Shown: in pieces, positions 1 through 5,133 of the stretch
Position numbering within the stretch: the stretch's first letter is position 1
How the letters are laid out: every line of letters begins with the position of its first letter
Source: Actinomycetota bacterium
GTDB lineage: Bacteria > Margulisbacteria > Marinamargulisbacteria > SXXA01
Length of the DNA: 5,133 bases
Direction of reading: 5' to 3'
Assembly (NCBI GenBank): GCA_005791325.1
Contig: SXXA01000047.1
Coordinates: forward strand, 1 to 5,133
The notes under the pieces: model-generated
Databases searched by the model: none
What the model was told of the DNA's origin: nothing
The model's input: only the letters and a program-made list of their open reading frames with translations
Translations under genes and position numbers: made by a program

Positions 1-846
1 AAAGCCCAATTCAATCCCCAAATCCAATAAGTCGGCTTCTTTTGAAAATCCCTTCCCAAACTCCACTTCCAATTCAGTGTACTTAAAGGGCGGGGCCACT
101 TTATTTTTAACAATTTTAATCTTAACTTTATTTCCGGTTATATCCACACCCGATTTAATCGAATCAATTTTACGAATGTCAATTCGGATGGTGGAATAAA
201 ACTTGAGAGCGCGACCACCCGGTGTCACTTCGGGGTTTCCAAATACCACCCCTAATTTTTCTCGAATTTGGTTCACGAAAATGACAATACAGTTCGACTT
301 ACTCACTATGGCCGTTAATTTCCGTAAGGCTTGGGACATTAAACGGGCTTGCATGCCCATTTGGGGGTCTCCCATATCCCCTTCAATTTCAGATTTCGGC
401 ACCAACGCCGCTACTGAATCAATCACCACCATATCCACCGACCCTGAACGAACCAAGGTTTCCGCTATTTCAAGCGCCTGTTCGCCATAATCAGGTTGAG
501 AAATCAACAAGGTTTGGGTTTGAACGCCCAACGCTTCTGCATACGAAGGGTTCAAGGCATGTTCGGTATCTATAAACGCACAAATACCACCCAATTTTTG
601 TACCTCGGCAATGGCATGCAGGGTTAAGGTGGTTTTTCCGGATGACTCAGGCCCAAAAATTTCAATAATTCGTCCCCTTGGGAAGCCCCCCACACCCAAT
701 GCCAAATCGAGTGATAATGCCCCTGATGATACCGATGATGTCACCATCATTGGTGAATCGCCCAAGGCCATAATGGCCCCTTTCCCGTGGGCTTTTTCAA
801 TCTGAGAAATGGCAAAACTGAGTGCCTTCTGTTTATTTTCATCCAT
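1..846 (-). CDS. recA: RecA recombinase, 3' end outside the window
   Basis: RecA is the DNA-dependent ATPase that forms filaments on single-stranded DNA, drives homologous strand exchange and stimulates LexA-type self-cleavage. The 282 codons present read without a stop to the window edge. Walker A (GPESSGKT) is at residues 65-72, the catalytic-type glutamate in FIDTEHAL at residue 95, and Walker B (VVIDSVAALVP) at about 140-150. The L1 region (EGDMGDPQMGMQARLMSQ) starts at about 155 and the L2 region (FGNPEVTPGGRALKF) covers about 202-216. RecA proteins usually have 340-350 residues, so roughly 60-70 C-terminal residues are missing only because the window ends. The ATG at 846-844 is chosen because AAGGAG (857-862) lies 10 nt upstream and the protein starts like other RecAs (DENKQKAL). 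It overlaps the upstream CinA-type gene by 8 nt, so it is probably the third gene of the metK operon. No LexA box is evident at its start. Confidence 0.97.
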   Translation of the reverse strand, partial: MDENKQKALSFAISQIEKAHGKGAIMALGDSPMMVTSSVSSGALSLDLALGVGGFPRGRIIEIFGPESSGKTTLTLHAIAEVQKLGGICAFIDTEHALNPSYAEALGVQTQTLLISQPDYGEQALEIAETLVRSGSVDMVVIDSVAALVPKSEIEGDMGDPQMGMQARLMSQALRKLTAIVSKSNCIVIFVNQIREKLGVVFGNPEVTPGGRALKFYSTIRIDIRKIDSIKSGVDITGNKVKIKIVKNKVAPPFKYTELEVEFGKGFSKEADLLDLGIELGF

Positions 847-1384
847 AATAATCCGTCTCCTTTTCTACGCTCTGTGTGAGCAACCAATTCTTTAAAATAC
901 CCAATGCTGCGGTGGTGGTTCGATGGCGAATCAGGTTTCGATTTCCTTCGATTTCAAGTCGCTTGACCACCGTGTGTTGCAAAAAACGAAATCCAAGATA
1001 AACCATCCCAACTTGCTGTTGGTCTAGGGTAGTAGGGCCAGCTACCCCATTGGTGGCAATCACAATATCCGCTCCCGTTAATCGTTGTACGCCCGTCACC
1101 ATTTCTTCGGTAACAGCAGCGCTAACAACCCCATGCGCTTGAATGGTGGCCGGACTCACTTGTGCCAACCGAACCTTCAATGCATTTGAATAACAGATCA
1201 TCCCCCCTAAAAAATACTGACTCCCCCCCGGAAATATGGTTAAAGCCTCCCCCAACTGACCTGCTGTAATGGATTCACATACTGCTATCGAAAGACGTGT
1301 CTGCAACAACCGGCTGGAAACATCAGAAACCAATTTGTTACGGTAATCAATCGACACATCATCTAACACAGCTTGAAACGTCAT
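839..1384 (-). CDS. CinA C-terminal-domain protein (PncC-like nicotinamide-nucleotide amidohydrolase)
   Basis: This 181-residue protein corresponds to the C-terminal domain of CinA. In stand-alone form (PncC) that family deamidates nicotinamide mononucleotide to nicotinic acid mononucleotide in the pyridine nucleotide salvage cycle. The family motifs appear in order: CESITAG (36-42, the ESxTxG motif), FPGGSQYFLGG (51-61), YSN (65-67), AHGVVS (83-88) and GVAGP (113-117), followed by VGMVY. The N-terminal MoaB-like domain of full-length CinA (about 400 residues in total) is absent, and no room for it exists because metK ends at the start codon. The loop after GVAGP lacks the glycine run usual in the family, and the residue before its glycine is Asn (N112) where Thr is usual, so activity should not be taken for granted. 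The start overlaps the metK stop as ATGA without a clear ribosome site, which points to translational coupling. Fold assignment is firm; the exact reaction is inferred. Confidence 0.9.
   Translation of the reverse strand: MTFQAVLDDVSIDYRNKLVSDVSSRLLQTRLSIAVCESITAGQLGEALTIFPGGSQYFLGGMICYSNALKVRLAQVSPATIQAHGVVSAAVTEEMVTGVQRLTGADIVIATNGVAGPTTLDQQQVGMVYLGFRFLQHTVVKRLEIEGNRNLIRHRTTTAALGILKNWLLTQSVEKETDYYG
857..862 (-). promoter_or_regulatory. Ribosome binding site of recA
   Basis: AAGGAG on the minus strand lies 10 nt before the recA ATG and inside the end of the upstream coding sequence. It fixes the start at 846 and suggests that recA can be loaded independently of the preceding gene. Confidence 0.7.
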
Positions 1385-2556
1385 GTGGATACAGACCCTA
1401 CCGTTACCTTGGCCCGCAATTCATCAACCAAGTGGGTTTGTTCCCATGTAAAATTCGCATCTGGCCGACCAAAATGACCATAAGCGGCTGTTGCCAAATA
1501 AGTCGGTTGTTGCAATTTTAAGTGAGTCACAATCCCTTTGGGGGTTAGATCAAATTGAGAACGAATTAATTTGGATAATTCCAAATCAGAAACAACCCCT
1601 GTGCCCTTGGTATCAACCAATACCGATACCGGCTCTGCCACACCAATGGCATACGCCAACTGAATTTCAACCTCATCAGCTAGGCGTGCCGCCACTAAGT
1701 TTTTAGCCATGTAGCGCGCCATGTACGCCGCCGATCGATCCACTTTGGTATAGTCCTTACCCGAAAAGGCGCCACCACCATGCCTTGCCCATCCACCATA
1801 GGTATCCACAATAATTTTTCGTCCAGTTAAACCTGTATCCCCATGGGGCCCCCCAATCACAAATCGCCCAGTTGGATTAATGAAAAAGCGGGTCTTGTCA
1901 TCCAATAATTGAGTAGGAACCACCGAGCGAATCACTTCCGATTTAATCCGATGCTCAAGTTGTTCAGTATCGATATCAGGATGATGTTGGGCCGACACCA
2001 CGACTGCATCAATTCGAACAGGGGTTCGACCATCATATTCGACGGTCACTTGGGCCTTGGCATCGGGACGCAACTCAGGCATCACCCCCTCTTTTCGAAA
2101 AACAGACAATTGCCGAACCAGCTGATGGGCGAGTGATATGGGCAAAGGCATCAACTCAGGGGTTTGTCGACACGCATACCCAAACATTAAGCCCTGATCA
2201 CCGGCCCCCAATTCTTTATGTAGGCCTTGCCCTTCGTTCACCCCTTGGGCAATATCGGGGGATTGTCCATGAACGGCAACCAATACCGAACAACTATCTG
2301 CATCCAATCCATATTCTGGGTTGGTATAGCCAATGGATCGAACCGTTTGGCGGGCAATACTGGCATAATCCAATTGGGCTTGGGATGAAATTTCGCCACC
2401 AATTAAAATGAGGCCGGTGGTGGCAAACACCTCGGCAGCCACCCGACTATTGGGGTCAACGGTTAACGCAGCATCCAAAATGGCATCCGATATTTGATCG
2501 CAAATTTTATCTGGATGGCCTTCTGACACCGATTCTGAACTAAAGAGCATACGCAT
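1381..2556 (-). CDS. metK: S-adenosylmethionine synthetase
   Basis: This cytoplasmic enzyme makes S-adenosylmethionine from methionine and ATP, releasing phosphate and pyrophosphate. It supplies the methyl donor for DNA, RNA, protein and small-molecule methylation. The 391 residues match the normal family length (about 380-400). Key motifs are EGHPDKICDQISDA at residues 12-25 (ATP-binding HPDK), the first family signature GAGDQGLMFGY at 117-127, GPHGDTGLTGRK at 236-247, and the second signature GGGAFSGKDYTKVDRS at 260-275. All three structural repeats of the family are present and the frame is undamaged. The ATG at 2556 is preferred over the one two codons later (2550) because AGGAGG at 2565-2570 is 8 nt upstream of the first but 14 nt from the second. 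It is the first gene of the operon with the CinA-type gene and recA. I see no SAM-riboswitch-like structure in the leader. Confidence 0.98.
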   Translation of the reverse strand: MRMLFSSESVSEGHPDKICDQISDAILDAALTVDPNSRVAAEVFATTGLILIGGEISSQAQLDYASIARQTVRSIGYTNPEYGLDADSCSVLVAVHGQSPDIAQGVNEGQGLHKELGAGDQGLMFGYACRQTPELMPLPISLAHQLVRQLSVFRKEGVMPELRPDAKAQVTVEYDGRTPVRIDAVVVSAQHHPDIDTEQLEHRIKSEVIRSVVPTQLLDDKTRFFINPTGRFVIGGPHGDTGLTGRKIIVDTYGGWARHGGGAFSGKDYTKVDRSAAYMARYMAKNLVAARLADEVEIQLAYAIGVAEPVSVLVDTKGTGVVSDLELSKLIRSQFDLTPKGIVTHLKLQQPTYLATAAYGHFGRPDANFTWEQTHLVDELRAKVTVGSVST

Positions 2557-2564
2557 TCGAGACG

Positions 2565-2570
2565 CCTCCT
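2565..2570 (-). promoter_or_regulatory. Ribosome binding site of metK
   Basis: A perfect AGGAGG on the minus strand with 8 nt to the ATG at 2556. It decides between two nearby ATG codons and predicts strong initiation. Confidence 0.85.
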
Positions 2571-2834
2571 ATCGAGTCAACCCAATGGCAATCAGCTTGT
2601 TTAACCCACCATCGCATCTGATGCAACAATACCAACTATAAACCACCCAAATGCAACAAGAGAATGAACGTTATTAAACTCACTGATCACCAACCCAGAT
2701 TAACTACTTACAATAATGTGATCACCAATTATAAAAAAAAGAAAGAATATAGAACAAACTGTATATTAACAGAGAACAAAAAGAGGTGGCAATCATCGAA
2801 GAAAAGAAAGATAAAATAGTGGGTGAGAACTTGA
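2571..2834. other. Gene-free metK leader region with short repeats
   Basis: No credible gene is found here. Two pairs of exact direct repeats stand out: ATGCAACAA at 2621-2629 and 2651-2659, spaced 30 bp, and TGATCACCAA at 2684-2693 and 2719-2728, spaced 35 bp. The second copy of the latter is part of the palindrome GTGATCAC. From about 2730 to 2820 the plus strand is strongly purine rich. A weak minus-strand promoter could be TTGCAT (2651-2656) with TATTGT (2626-2631), but the spacing of 19 bp is long and I do not trust it. The metK promoter must lie somewhere in this stretch or just beyond it. Confidence 0.5.
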
Positions 2835-2878
2835 TTGTAAACCCTCCCTAATCCTCCCCTAAAAGGGAGGGAATACAA
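2835..2878. repeat. Long imperfect hairpin, left REP-like unit
   Basis: The arms TTGTAAACCCTCCC (2835-2848) and GGGAGGGAATACAA (2865-2878) pair at 12 of 14 positions around a 16-nt loop. The loop itself contains CCTCCCC, which could pair alternatively with the second arm. No T-run follows on either side, so it is not a standard intrinsic terminator. Confidence 0.75.
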
Positions 2879-3075
2879 ATTGAATCCTAGGGACATTATT
2901 GCCCCAGCCCCTGCCTCAGGGTTTCCCCTTAGGAACCCCACATCAATCGCTTCAGAACCCATAAAACGGGGTGCCCCAGCGAGTTCAAAGGGGCGTATCC
3001 CTTTTGTAGGCGTAGAAACCAGGAGCCCACCTTGTATTACCTCTCTTCCCTATGAGGAGGGTCGGGGTGTGGCTC
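2835..3075. repeat. Composite REP-like / MITE-like element with inverted ends
   Basis: The left unit (2835-2878) and the right unit (about 3032-3070) are diverged copies of one palindromic sequence in opposite orientation. Read towards each other's outside, both carry TTGTATT, then a C-rich arm with CCTC, then a matching G-rich arm with GGAGG or GAGGAGGG. About 150 bp lie between them, also rich in small inverted repeats such as AAAGGG (2987-2992) with CCCTTT (2999-3004). Paired palindromes of this type are known as REP or BIME repeats, and with an enclosed segment as MITEs. They occur between genes and usually do not encode protein. Open frames run through the element on both strands (for example about 2729-2962 minus and 2880-3107 plus), but they end in translated palindrome and low-complexity sequence. 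They have no convincing ribosome sites, so I do not call genes. Confidence 0.55.
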
Positions 3076-3130
3076 AAGAGCGGAGCCACTCAAATTCCCA
3101 GTCTTAAAATTACTGCAAACAAACACTCAT

Positions 3131-3429
3131 CTAACTCACATCGGTTAGCGGATCATACCTATTAGTAATGGCATGATTGGCACTCTCCAAGGTGGCACCT
3201 GTCAAATCGGCCCCAATCAAATCGGACTTCACAAATCAGCCTAATCAAAACCAGACTTATCAAACGTGCTAACTCCTCCCAAATCGGGATCAAACGAATT
3301 GCCCCATATCCAATCGACACTCGGCCATTGGAAGGTCGACTTGACCGTACTCAAATGCTTAGCTCCCCTCCAATCGACCTGCGTCAACTTAACCCCCCTC
3401 AAATAGGCACCTAACAAATGGGCCGCCAT
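3131..3429 (-). pseudogene. Broken pentapeptide-repeat protein gene
   Basis: Read leftwards from the ATG at 3429, the product shows the five-residue period of pentapeptide-repeat proteins, A(D/N)LxX: AHLLG, AYLRG, VKLTQ, VDWRG, then weaker units to DKSGFD. Such proteins fold into a right-handed beta helix and have varied, often unknown roles; some mimic DNA. The frame stops at TAG (3241-3243), where a Leu codon would keep the pattern, and continues as ADL. Then one base appears to be missing near 3229-3232. In the next frame KSDLIGADLTGATLESAN resumes the pattern, ending in a non-repeat tail and a TAG at 3131-3133. One nonsense change and one frameshift are thus enough to explain the damage. 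The 5' end has no ribosome site and is joined to a fragment resembling the neighbouring orphan gene, so the true N terminus is probably lost. Confidence 0.7.
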
Positions 3430-3447
3430 CGTTGGTCAAGTTCAATG
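3418..3447 (-). repeat. Relic copy of an internal segment of the orphan gene
   Basis: These 30 bases match 3817-3846 at 27 positions in the same orientation. On the minus strand they read IELDQRWRPI, against MELDERWRPM in the intact gene. The differences are conservative or synonymous in that frame, which suggests a once-coding paralogue. The reading frame is closed by stops on both sides here, and the flanks do not match. Confidence 0.65.
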
Positions 3448-3626
3448 GCAACACGATTGCGTTGACCTACACCTTACGTAACGTGCCCGCTACGTCTCAT
3501 ACGATTGGGGAGGTTCAATTGGGGCTGATGGCCCACCTTCCGTTAACTGGGTTTATGAAAGAAGGGACGGCGTATCAAGAGTCTCGAATGACCACGTATG
3601 CATTCCAAGTATCGGCACGCCTTTAA
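3432..3626 (+). pseudogene. Doubtful plus-strand open fragment
   Basis: A plus-strand frame of 64 codons from TTG at 3432 to TAA at 3624-3626 has no ribosome site. It also has no stop for some distance upstream, where it runs antisense through the pentapeptide remnant. Its sequence alternates hydrophobic and polar residues, as in NTIALTYTLRNV and MTTYAFQVSARL, which could be a beta-rich C-terminal fragment of a lost gene. I recognise no family. Its first 16 bases belong to the relic repeat at 3418-3447. It may equally be a chance open frame; I list it because nothing else explains 3448-3626. Confidence 0.2.
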
Positions 3627-3662
3627 GGCCGTTGCATCGCGACGTGCCAGCCTTCAACGGTG

Positions 3663-4046
3663 TTACATTGGCCCGTTGGGTGGCAGGTAATCGGCAATAT
3701 GACCTTGTTCGTTGTGTTCATGTGCCATTACCATGTCGTGTAACATGGCGTCACACTGACGGTACTCAGTGGCGATAATGTGGTCTGGGGCTTGGCTGTT
3801 TCTGAGCTGGATGACCATGGGTCGCCATCGTTCGTCAAGTTCCATGATCAGGGGGGTATCACAGTCTCTTGGCTCTCGGCAGGTTCTGATGAGACCATTA
3901 ATGAGGCCTGATGATGACCCGTTGGCGAGTGAAAAATCGGTTAAGGCAACGATCAATCGGTTGAGGATGGGTTGCATGGCCTCGCCAATGGTATCTCGTG
4001 CTTGGATGGGGCCTGGTGGTGTCCACTGGGTGATGGTGTGGTTCAT
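3663..4046 (-). CDS. Orphan protein of 127 residues, function unknown
   Basis: An undamaged minus-strand frame encodes 127 residues. I chose the ATG at 4046 rather than the in-frame ATG at 4064 because AAAGGA (4053-4058) lies 6 nt upstream of the former. I recognise no family. The protein looks soluble and largely helical, with no signal peptide or membrane segment. Residues 14-41 form a probable helix, a Gly/Ser-rich turn follows at 42-47, and then comes a segment with Cys56 and Cys62. A charged motif, MELDERWRPM, is at 68-77. The C-terminal third is rich in His, Met and acidic residues and ends in a proline-containing tail (DYLPPNGPM). Codon use resembles metK and recA more than the insertion sequence. 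The MELDERWRPM segment recurs as a relic at 3418-3447, which supports minus-strand coding. A long plus-strand frame over the same bases is taken as its shadow. Confidence 0.6.
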   Translation of the reverse strand: MNHTITQWTPPGPIQARDTIGEAMQPILNRLIVALTDFSLANGSSSGLINGLIRTCREPRDCDTPLIMELDERWRPMVIQLRNSQAPDHIIATEYRQCDAMLHDMVMAHEHNEQGHIADYLPPNGPM

Positions 4047-4052
4047 GGCTGG

Positions 4053-4058
4053 TCCTTT
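4053..4058 (-). promoter_or_regulatory. Ribosome binding site of the orphan gene
   Basis: AAAGGA on the minus strand, 6 nt before the ATG at 4046. It favours this start over the upstream in-frame ATG at 4064. Confidence 0.5.
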
Positions 4059-4088
4059 CGTCATTTTTTGGTATCGGTTTTTGATTGT

Positions 4089-4118
4089 ATTTTAATACCG
4101 CTGCAACACATCGAACAA
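4089..4118 (-). promoter_or_regulatory. Candidate promoter of the orphan gene
   Basis: On the minus strand TTGTTC (4113-4118) and TAAAAT (4089-4094) are separated by 18 bp, resembling -35 and -10 boxes of the housekeeping sigma factor. They lie about 43 bp before the chosen start. Assigned from pattern only. Confidence 0.35.
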
Positions 4119-4300
4119 GGGTGGAAATATCGATAGATGAATGATCATTAGACAAGTAAAAAAGGGAGGTCAAAAATGGGCCTGTTGCGAAATCCCCGAA
4201 TGGAGGGATAAAAAATCGTACCTCGCCAAGCAGGAAAGAAGCATAAAAATCCATGTCAAAAAGAGTCAAAGACAGATAAAATATGAGGCATGAAAATAGT

Positions 4301-4307
4301 AAGGAGG
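4301..4307 (+). promoter_or_regulatory. Ribosome binding site of the transposase
   Basis: AAGGAGG lies 6 nt before the ATG at 4314 and sits inside the extended frame that begins at 4290. The true start is therefore 4314 (MAFYDYDL), not 4290. Confidence 0.75.
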
Positions 4308-4313
4308 AAGCAA

Positions 4314-5074
4314 ATGGCTTTTTACGATTATGACCTCAGTGAGCAGGTAAAAGCGGGGAAACATGAGCGATGTGATATAGAGCGGATTGTAGGTTTTTCA
4401 AGTCTGATGTATCGCTTTAAAGATTTAGAAACAAATGTAGGTCGAAGTGGGTATGGAATAGAGGTAGGGGTAAAAGCCCTGTATCTGCAATTTCATTATG
4501 ATTTATCAGATCGAGAGCTAGAAAAGCGATTGAGATTTGACCTTGGGTTTAAATGGTTTTGTGGATTTACTGTATATTCAGAAACGCCTGACCATACCTT
4601 TTTCTGTAGATTTCGGAAACTGCTGGGAGCGCAAAGAGTAGGCCAACTGTTTAACATTATCGTGAAAAAGTCTGAAAAAGCAGGGCTCCTAAAATCAGTT
4701 TTTCGATTTGCAGATGCAACAGCTGTAATAATAAACAAACAACGTGGCAAAAACGAGACAAAGCCTTGGGAGAGGGAGAAATGGTTTTTGCTGATAAAGC
4801 GTATAGTTTGTCTAAAGCCCAAACTGCTATGAAAAAACGAGGGGCTTCCAGTGCTGCCATTCTCAAAAACAATATGAAAGACAAAAACAAGGATTTAGAT
4901 CGATGGTGCTCTGCTGTTCGAGCTCCTTTTGAATCTGTTTTTTCCAAGTTCGAGCGCAGAGCCCGTTACAGAGGTTTAGCCAAAGTTCCGTTACAGTTAT
5001 TTATGGACGCGATGGTTCACAATGTTAAGCGCTTGGTTCAGATTAATTCTCCCACTCTGAATGCCGGGGCATAG
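4314..5074 (+). pseudogene. IS5-family DDE transposase, frameshifted and internally deleted
   Basis: The N-terminal part has the DUF772 / InsH-type domain typical of IS5 transposases, with ALYLQFHYDLSDRELEKRL, FKWFCGF and ETPDHTFFCRFRKLLG. The first catalytic aspartate is in FADAT (GAT at 4713). Near 4733-4742 the frame changes. The continuation TWQKRDKALGEGE, which resembles the family, lies in the other frame and would be restored by one extra A. That frame then jumps directly to MVFADKAYS with the second aspartate (GAT at 4793). It continues through NNMKDKNKDLDRW, RAPFESVFSKFERRARYRG with the catalytic glutamate (GAA at 4931) and the end NVKRLVQINSP. Only about 26 residues separate the two aspartates, so most of the segment normally found there has been deleted. 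The enzyme cannot be functional. The two overlapping open frames (4314-4832 and about 4766-5074) are pieces of this one gene. Confidence 0.88.
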
Positions 5075-5094
5075 CGCCCCAATGGGAAATCTGT

Positions 5095-5131
5095 GCCTAA
5101 TTTAGGCAATTTCTCACATAAAAATGTGAGA
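5095..5131. repeat. Two adjacent hairpins near the right end of the insertion sequence
   Basis: GCCTAA (5095-5100) faces TTAGGC (5102-5107) in a near-perfect palindrome. Four bases later TCTCACAT (5112-5119) pairs perfectly with ATGTGAGA (5124-5131) around AAAA. They lie between the transposase stop and the expected right inverted repeat. The second stem is followed only by TT before the window ends, so a terminator cannot be judged. Confidence 0.6.
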
Positions 5132-5133
5132 TT

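Larger units (their letters stand above)
4178..5133 (+). mobile_element. Defective IS5-family insertion sequence, right end cut by the window
   Basis: The left end is placed at GGGCCTGTTGCGAAATC (4178-4194), an end sequence of the style seen in IS5-family elements, followed by about 120 bp of leader and the transposase remnant. The window ends in GAGATT. A right inverted repeat matching the left end would read GGATTTCGCAACAGGCCC, so the last bases (GATT, 5130-5133) could be its inner edge with about 13 bp lying outside. Codon use (more AGA, AAA and GAA) differs from the metK-recA genes, consistent with a foreign element. Target-site duplication cannot be tested because the right junction is not in the window. 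With its transposase broken, the copy can move only if a related enzyme acts in trans. Confidence 0.75.

Noticed and set aside
203..805. Plus-strand open frames over recA
   Set aside because: They are antisense shadows of the clearly conserved recA coding strand.
2571..2834. SAM riboswitch in the metK leader
   Set aside because: I could not find the conserved core or a multi-helix arrangement; only short direct repeats are visible. A covariance-model search would settle it.
2729..2962. Minus-strand frame of 77 codons through the palindromic element
   Set aside because: It reads through the hairpin and then a poly-purine tract, giving a Phe/Leu-rich low-complexity end. Part of it is translated REP-like sequence.
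3131..3300. CRISPR-like array suggested by recurring CAAATCGG/CAAATC words
   Set aside because: The words recur with the 15-bp period of pentapeptide codons, not as fixed repeats with unique spacers.
3629..3660. Inverted repeat CCGTTG / CAACGG downstream of the orphan gene as a terminator
   Set aside because: The stem is only 6 bp with a 20-nt loop and no T-run follows.
3769..4095. Plus-strand frame of 108 codons over the orphan gene
   Set aside because: It has no good ribosome site, it is rich in Trp/Met/Ser as expected of an antisense shadow, and substitutions between the relic and the intact copy favour the minus frame.
4733..4832. Programmed -1 frameshift joining the two transposase frames at the A-run (C AAA AAC, 4748-4754)
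   Set aside because: The family-like sequence in the second frame already begins upstream of the A-run, the heptamer is not a canonical slippery site, and the catalytic core is deleted anyway. A simple one-base loss fits better.

Overview
The window is bacterial chromosomal DNA of moderate GC content. It joins a conserved core-gene operon on the minus strand to a decayed stretch of gene fragments, repeats and insertion-sequence remnants. The core proteins (RecA, MetK, a CinA C-terminal-type amidohydrolase) are clearly bacterial, but I cannot fix the phylum from them. The broken genes, palindromic repeats and dead insertion sequence suggest a genome with ongoing decay or expanded mobile DNA; this is inference.

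Positions 1-2556 hold one tightly packed minus-strand operon, read right to left: metK (S-adenosylmethionine synthetase), a stand-alone CinA C-terminal-domain protein (PncC-like), and recA, which runs off the left edge. metK and the CinA gene share an ATGA overlap, and the CinA gene overlaps recA by 8 nt. The three are therefore probably co-transcribed. RecA and CinA are commonly neighbours in bacteria; metK as the leading gene is the less usual part.

Positions 2557-3130 contain no credible gene. The metK leader has two pairs of short direct repeats. Beyond it lies a roughly 235-bp structure bounded by two related palindromic (REP-like) units in inverted orientation, which looks like a small dispersed repeat or MITE-like element.

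Positions 3131-4046 hold a broken pentapeptide-repeat gene (minus), a doubtful plus-strand open fragment, and an intact-looking orphan gene of 127 codons (minus) with its own ribosome binding site and a plausible promoter. A 30-bp block at the start of the pentapeptide fragment is 27/30 identical to a block inside the orphan gene, so a relic of a paralogue seems to have been joined there.

Positions 4178-5133 are an IS5-family insertion sequence on the plus strand. Its transposase has one frameshift and has lost most of the segment between the first and second catalytic aspartates. The right inverted repeat appears to be cut by the window edge. I found no CRISPR array, rRNA, tRNA, recognisable riboswitch or defence system, and no convincing new system beyond the oddities listed.
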